From NCBI GenBank assembly GCA_035285405.1, contig JAYKJI010000329.1, forward strand, positions 1-8,464: 8,464 bases of DNA, read 5' to 3'. Shown piece after piece: positions 4,589 through 8,464 of this stretch (positions are counted from its first letter, which is position 1; each line of letters begins with the position of its first letter). A program made the translations under genes and the position numbers. The notes beneath the pieces are model-generated. The model was not told the DNA's origin and ran no database searches. It saw nothing but the letters and a program-made list of their open reading frames with translations. This DNA is from Woronichinia sp035285405. Lineage in GTDB: Bacteria > Cyanobacteriota > Cyanobacteriia > Cyanobacteriales > Microcystaceae.

Positions 4589-5563
4589 TTAACCAACAAT
4601 TTGCTTGACTGCCTCTACAATTTGAGGAGGCTGTACAATGGTTAAGCGTTCTAACATCCCATTATAGGGAGTGGGAATGTCTTGAGAAGAAAGACGAATG
4701 ACCGGGCCATCCAATTCATCAAAAAATTGATCGTTAATAACAGCAATTAATTCTGCTGCAATGCCTCCCGTTTTCATACATTCTTCGACAATAATCACCC
4801 GATGAGTTTTGCGAATGGAATTACCGATCGCTTCTAAATCAAAGGGTTTGAGGGAGATCAAATCAATGATTTCAGGATCATAACCGTCTTTTTCCAGTTG
4901 TTTTAATGCCTGTAAACAATGGTGACGCATCCGTGAATAGGTCAGAATGGTGACATCTTTACCAGGACGAACAATTTCTGCCTTATCCAGAGGCACAATA
5001 TATTCGTGATCGGGTAGATTTTCTTTTAAGTTATAGAGCAGAACGTGTTCAAAAAACAGGACAGGATTATCATCCCGAATCGCTGCTTTTAATAGGCCCT
5101 TGGCATTGTAGGGAGTGGAACAGGCAACAATCTTTAGACCTGGAACTGCATGGAAATAGGCTTCAAGTCGTTGGGAATGTTCGGCTCCTAACTGACGACC
5201 AACGCCACCCGGCCCCCGAATCACCATCGGAATTTTAAAGTTACCACCAGAGGTATAGCGTAACATTCCTGCATTGTTGGCAATTTGGTTAAAGGCTAAC
5301 AGCAAAAAGCCCATATTCATGCCTTCGATGATGGGACGTAATCCTGTCATGGCAGCACCAACAGCCATCCCAGTAAAGCTGTTCTCGGCGATCGGCGTAT
5401 CTAGAACTCGCCATTCTCCATATTTCTGAAAGAGATCTTTGGTTACTTTATAGGAACCACCGTAGTGACCGACATCTTCGCCTAAAACAAGAACGGTTTC
5501 GTCCCGTCCCATTTCTTCATCGATCGCCTGTCGTAACGCGCTAAATAAGAGGGTTTCTGCCAT
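4589..5563 (-). CDS. pdhB: Pyruvate dehydrogenase E1 component, beta subunit
   Basis: This 324-residue protein is close to the usual cyanobacterial PdhB length. With the alpha subunit it forms the thiamine-diphosphate-dependent E1 enzyme that decarboxylates pyruvate and passes the acetyl group to E2, feeding acetyl-CoA synthesis in the cytoplasm. Family landmarks are LGEDVGHYGGSYKVTKDL (27-44), DTPIAENSFTG (55-65) with E60 as the expected cofactor-activating glutamate, RGPGGVGRQLGAEHSQ (116-131) with the conserved H129, and the C-terminal transketolase half with LKPFDLEAI (238-246) and EECMKTGG. No residue appears damaged. The gene stands apart from other pdh genes, as is common in cyanobacteria, with a TATAAT box about 70 bases upstream. 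The ribosome site is weak. Confidence 0.95.
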   Translation of the reverse strand: MAETLLFSALRQAIDEEMGRDETVLVLGEDVGHYGGSYKVTKDLFQKYGEWRVLDTPIAENSFTGMAVGAAMTGLRPIIEGMNMGFLLLAFNQIANNAGMLRYTSGGNFKIPMVIRGPGGVGRQLGAEHSQRLEAYFHAVPGLKIVACSTPYNAKGLLKAAIRDDNPVLFFEHVLLYNLKENLPDHEYIVPLDKAEIVRPGKDVTILTYSRMRHHCLQALKQLEKDGYDPEIIDLISLKPFDLEAIGNSIRKTHRVIIVEECMKTGGIAAELIAVINDQFFDELDGPVIRLSSQDIPTPYNGMLERLTIVQPPQIVEAVKQIVG

Positions 5564-5633
5564 AGTTTCTGTCAGTCTTCAGAATCTCACCAACCGTCAG
5601 AGCGAAATGCTCATTGCGACGATATTCCGATAC

Positions 5634-5639
5634 ATTATA
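5634..5639 (-). promoter_or_regulatory. Candidate -10 box of pdhB
   Basis: On the minus strand this reads TATAAT, 70 bases before the pdhB ATG and just after the kinase stop codon. No clear -35 hexamer is seen at 16-18 bases, so only half a promoter is supported. The implied leader of about 60 bases includes a small GAGC/GCTC stem (5601-5613). Confidence 0.35.
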
Positions 5640-5663
5640 GGGCTTTGTGGACGAGAAACCGCT

Positions 5664-7694
5664 TTACCAAACCCGAATATTTAACTGATAATCCAGAGGC
5701 TGTTTCCCTTTTGACATCACCACAAATTCATAGTGGCCGGACTCAGAAAGCAGTCCAGACCATTGATGAAGACGAGAATTTTCTAAAATCACCTCTTTAC
5801 CAGTGGGAGAGTAAACCGAGATCAAGGCATCGTTGGGAGCATCTAATTTAACTTCCATAAATTTCCCTTCTGGAATCGGGAGAGCATAGGCTTTTCCTTC
5901 CCCTACCTCTAGATGACCAGTCACCTGGAGCGGTGTTTCATTAGCATTTAGGGTTAATAATTCGTAATTTTTGCCCGATTCTAGACTTTTAAGCTGATTG
6001 ACGGCGATCGCACTCCAAACCTGACCCAGGGGTTTGTTTAACACATCTTGATTTTCCTGATCGGGAAAAGCCGCCAAAAATTGAACATTCACCAAATCCA
6101 TGAGAGTACGACTACTCAGGTGCAACTGATTAACTCTTAGCTTCCAAGTTTCCTGTTGTTCAGGGGTATATTTCCCTAAGGAAGATAGGGCAGTAGGGTT
6201 GAGTTTTTCTAGCTGATCCAAAAGTTGTTGGGCCATCTGATTCCAAGCCATTTTCCCCTGGCTATCATCAATAGACAGATTAGGATTGGTTTCTTGCAAC
6301 CGTTCATCCACAAGGGATTGGAAAAACTGACGATCAATCCCTAACTTGAGACGACGACTGCGAATCGTATTTTTAATTTCTAAATCACTATTTAAATCAC
6401 TATTGACACCAGAGGCGATCGCACTGGCTGAACTCGATGGACTTGGCTCAACGGGCGTAGCAGGAGATAGGGGTAAATCTGAGGAGGGTTGAACCGTTGG
6501 ATTGGTTAGGGACTGAAATACCTGGGAAAGCCATAATTTGCCCGCAAACCAGCCAATGCCACCAGAAGCCACAATCAGCACCAGCAATAATACTATTTTC
6601 CCCAAACAACCTAAAACAGGAGACTTTTCAATCACAGATAATTCGGTCGAGATCGGTTGAGTCAGTCGGGAACGGGAGGAGGTTGATGTATTGGTCTCTG
6701 ATTCCTTGAGTGGCGAACGGCCAGAAATTGATGCCGCTAGGGGCATAGTAGGTTCCTGGGAGATCGTTGGCGAGAGACCCGCTGAAACGGACACATTGTT
6801 TGTACTATCTGCACCATTTACATGGGATATTGTCGTTGTCTGAAGTAAGGAAATTAGCTCTTTAGCAGATAAAGGGGGTGATGTCGGGGACATTACCAAC
6901 ATCCTGACAAGAGTTTGATGAAATCTCGGACGGAGGGAAAGTTCGGAGAGAATTTTTTCCCAATCCTTTACCTGGTCACGATTATCCATCAAATCTTTGC
7001 CAGTCAGCAGTACCAAGATAGTGATGGCCAAACTATAAAAGTCCCGTTCTGGTGTGACAATTTCCTCCGGCTGCTCCTGAGTAGAATAGTTCATTTTACC
7101 GAACTGGCTTAATACCCAGGAGGTACTAGGTTGCTCAGAAGCGGCTTTAACCTCTGGTTTAGCAACAATCGGCTTAACACTACCAAAGTCGATGAGAACC
7201 GGTAAGTGATCCAGTTCACGGCAGATAATATTCTCTGGGCAAATATCCCGATGGACAATGCCCTCCTGGTGGAGATACTCAACAATCAGTAATAGATTTT
7301 GCAACAGTTCTAGGACTTCTGCTTCAGAAAAGGTGCGCCCCTGACTCCGCCGTAAACTCAGTAAGTTCTGATAGGTTTCCCCTTCAATATAGTCTTGTAC
7401 TAAAAAAAGCCGTATCTGATCTCCTTGTTGAACCCGAAAAAATTCCCGAAAATTAGCAATTTGGGGATGATAAATCCGGTAGAGGATTTCAGCCTGACGT
7501 TGAAAGAGTTGGGCCGTAGTTTGACGAACAACCGGATCTTGAATTTGAGGAGAAAATTCCTTGATAATGCAAGGTTCATGGAAACGATGAGTATCGTCAG
7601 CCAAGTAAGTACGGCTAAAGCGTCCCTGTCCTAAAGTAAGTTGAATCAGATAGCGATCATTGATGAGTTTACCGGGTTTGATTGACTGGTTCAT
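5664..7694 (-). CDS. Membrane-anchored Ser/Thr protein kinase with extracytoplasmic C-terminal domain
   Basis: Counted from ATG 7694 the protein has 676 residues; an in-frame TTG at 7742 would add 16. I prefer the ATG because MNQSIKPGKLINDRY resembles the usual start of cyanobacterial kinases, though neither start has a good ribosome site. The kinase domain covers about residues 14-285: glycine loop LGQGRFS, Lys45 in IIKEF, HRD at 148-150, DFG at 169-171, and the DFYSL helix start. The catalytic loop reads HRDICPEN, with Cys replacing the usual Lys, and the APE-like motif is degenerate (YSTQEQ). A Ser/Thr/Pro-rich linker follows, then one membrane helix (about 364-384: IVLLLVLIVASGGIGWFAG). 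The ~290 residues beyond it are probably periplasmic and end in a beta-rich region resembling pre-peptidase C-terminal-type folds. The signal sensed and the substrates are unknown. Confidence 0.85.
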   Translation of the reverse strand: MNQSIKPGKLINDRYLIQLTLGQGRFSRTYLADDTHRFHEPCIIKEFSPQIQDPVVRQTTAQLFQRQAEILYRIYHPQIANFREFFRVQQGDQIRLFLVQDYIEGETYQNLLSLRRSQGRTFSEAEVLELLQNLLLIVEYLHQEGIVHRDICPENIICRELDHLPVLIDFGSVKPIVAKPEVKAASEQPSTSWVLSQFGKMNYSTQEQPEEIVTPERDFYSLAITILVLLTGKDLMDNRDQVKDWEKILSELSLRPRFHQTLVRMLVMSPTSPPLSAKELISLLQTTTISHVNGADSTNNVSVSAGLSPTISQEPTMPLAASISGRSPLKESETNTSTSSRSRLTQPISTELSVIEKSPVLGCLGKIVLLLVLIVASGGIGWFAGKLWLSQVFQSLTNPTVQPSSDLPLSPATPVEPSPSSSASAIASGVNSDLNSDLEIKNTIRSRRLKLGIDRQFFQSLVDERLQETNPNLSIDDSQGKMAWNQMAQQLLDQLEKLNPTALSSLGKYTPEQQETWKLRVNQLHLSSRTLMDLVNVQFLAAFPDQENQDVLNKPLGQVWSAIAVNQLKSLESGKNYELLTLNANETPLQVTGHLEVGEGKAYALPIPEGKFMEVKLDAPNDALISVYSPTGKEVILENSRLHQWSGLLSESGHYEFVVMSKGKQPLDYQLNIRVW

Positions 7695-7769
7695 CGAGGG
7701 GTAGAAGCGTTTATCCCAGGGAGTATCTGATTCATTATCCAATATCTGTTCTTAAAACACGACCCTTTA

Positions 7770-8255
7770 TTAGTCTGGAGTCGGAACAACCAAAACGGAG
7801 CAAGGAGAATGGTGAAAGACATAATTACTAACACTACCTAGGAGAATTTCACTCAATCCCCAACGCCCCCGATGGCCAACAACAATGACATCTGCGCCTT
7901 GCTCCTTCGCAGTTTTGCAAATAGTTTTTCCCGGACTTCCTAAAATTTGCTCAAAGCTTGATTGAACCCCCGCTTTCTTTGCTTCTTCATTCCGTGCTTG
8001 CAAAAGACCTAAACCTCGTTTTTCAAATTCGTCCCATTGCTCTTGCCAGAGTTCAATTGTCAATTCATTCCCCATCGCGGGATAGACTTCATCTAAGTTG
8101 ACGGGGATAGGAATCGGACTGGTTTCTTCTTCCGCCGAGAGGACATGAATGAGATGTAACTCCGCTTCATATTTCTGTGCCAAGGATAGTGCTTTATTAA
8201 AGACTTCCTTGGAATGGCCAGAAATATCTAATGCGACTAAAATTTTGGCAAACAT
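7770..8255 (-). CDS. Universal stress protein, UspA family (ATP-binding type)
   Basis: This 161-residue protein has the UspA fold throughout: KILVALDISGHSKEVFNKAL (4-23) with the nucleotide-contacting Asp10, LHLIHVLS (33-40), and the C-terminal GHRGRWGLSEILLGSVSNYV (127-146), which fits the ATP-binding spacing G-2x-G-9x-G-S. It ends with the strand SVLVVPTP. Such proteins bind ATP and act in stress survival by routes that vary between organisms. The region 43-80 is an insertion rich in Pro and acidic residues, longer than in minimal members. The gene lies 75 bases upstream of the kinase ATG on the same strand (27 bases from the alternative TTG), so the two may be co-transcribed. Confidence 0.92.
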   Translation of the reverse strand: MFAKILVALDISGHSKEVFNKALSLAQKYEAELHLIHVLSAEEETSPIPIPVNLDEVYPAMGNELTIELWQEQWDEFEKRGLGLLQARNEEAKKAGVQSSFEQILGSPGKTICKTAKEQGADVIVVGHRGRWGLSEILLGSVSNYVFHHSPCSVLVVPTPD

Positions 8256-8324
8256 CTGCGGCCCGATTTAATGATGGGGTGGGTGTTTTTCCAATTGTGC
8301 CATAAATTGCAGTGAATCCGATAG

Positions 8325-8464
8325 GATTTGACACTCCTCGTGCTGAAGCAATGAGGATTCTTGGCTCAACGAAACCACTTAACTAAAGTACCTTGCAGTG
8401 CTTTAACCAGAGGTGGGATTCTCCCCAAGCGTTAAATTCGGGTATGCCCTACCCTATTCGTATT
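8325..8464 (-). mobile_element. Likely right end of an IS200/IS605-type (TnpB) element
   Basis: On the minus strand the sequence passes through a hairpin (CCTCG ... GAGG, 8336-8356, with TGC/GCA at its tip) and then reads GAGTGTCAAATC. This hairpin-plus-'GAGTGTCAA' arrangement is what I recognise from the 3' ends of cyanobacterial tnpB elements, where it also forms the end of the guide-RNA scaffold. Upstream on the same strand a frame gives GIPEFNAWGESHLWLKHC before a stop, resembling a TnpB C-terminus, but stops occur in all three frames near 8425-8460, so any tnpB end here is decayed or finishes outside the window. The element body would lie to the right. The stretch 8256-8324 between this end and usp carries no gene and presumably the usp promoter, which I could not define. 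Confidence 0.45.

Noticed and set aside
4567..4600. Possible pdhB terminator
   Set aside because: The repeated GTTGG tracts are direct, not inverted, so they form no stem. No hairpin followed by T residues was found.
6004..6422. GCGATCGC octamers inside the kinase gene (6004-6011, 6415-6422)
   Set aside because: These are isolated HIP1 sites in coding sequence without the rest of the repeat, as expected in cyanobacteria.
5645..7634. Plus-strand open frames opposite the kinase gene (5645-5851, 6497-6709, 6915-7112, 7425-7634)
   Set aside because: Antisense to a well-supported kinase, short and without family motifs.
7695..7742. TTG 7742 as the kinase start
   Set aside because: It has no ribosome site, and the extra 16 residues do not resemble a kinase N-terminus. 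It remains possible, and ATG 7694 also lacks a good ribosome site.

Overview
The window looks like a cyanobacterial chromosome, most likely a low-to-moderate GC unicellular or colonial genus. I cannot name the species. The reasons are repeated copies of the octamer GCGATCGC (HIP1, over-represented in many cyanobacteria) inside and between genes, a cyanobacterial-type pyruvate dehydrogenase E1 beta gene, a membrane-anchored Ser/Thr kinase of the kind common in this phylum, and a dense patch of toxin-antitoxin (TA) genes.

Layout, left to right. Positions 1-117 hold the 3' end of a transposase (IS66-like). Facing it, on the minus strand (122-1348), is a large gene joining an N-terminal nucleotidyltransferase domain to a C-terminal PD-(D/E)xK-type nuclease-like domain. 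From 1470 to 4329, all on the plus strand, lies a TA island. It contains an antitoxin plus PIN toxin, a BrnT toxin with a short BrnA-like partner and a DUF29 gene, an orphan HicB-like gene, an in-frame antitoxin remnant, a complete HicB-HicA pair, and a frameshifted antitoxin with no toxin. From 4589 to 8255 are ordinary minus-strand genes: pdhB, a Ser/Thr protein kinase with a transmembrane segment, and an ATP-binding-type universal stress protein. The last ~140 bases look like the right end of an IS200/IS605-type (TnpB) element whose body would lie beyond the window.

The most striking feature is a dispersed ~50-base direct repeat beginning with GCGATCGC, present four times (about 1404, 2227, 3622 and 4366) and always in the plus orientation. 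The copies fall at the boundaries of the TA modules and divide the island into three repeat-bounded blocks: the PIN module; the BrnT/BrnA-DUF29-HicB-remnant block; and the HicBA-broken-antitoxin block. This suggests a cassette-like organisation in which small TA units are gained, lost or shuffled next to the housekeeping gene pdhB. The repeat's mechanism is unknown. The nucleotidyltransferase-nuclease fusion at the edge of the island is a candidate defence or DNA-processing effector.
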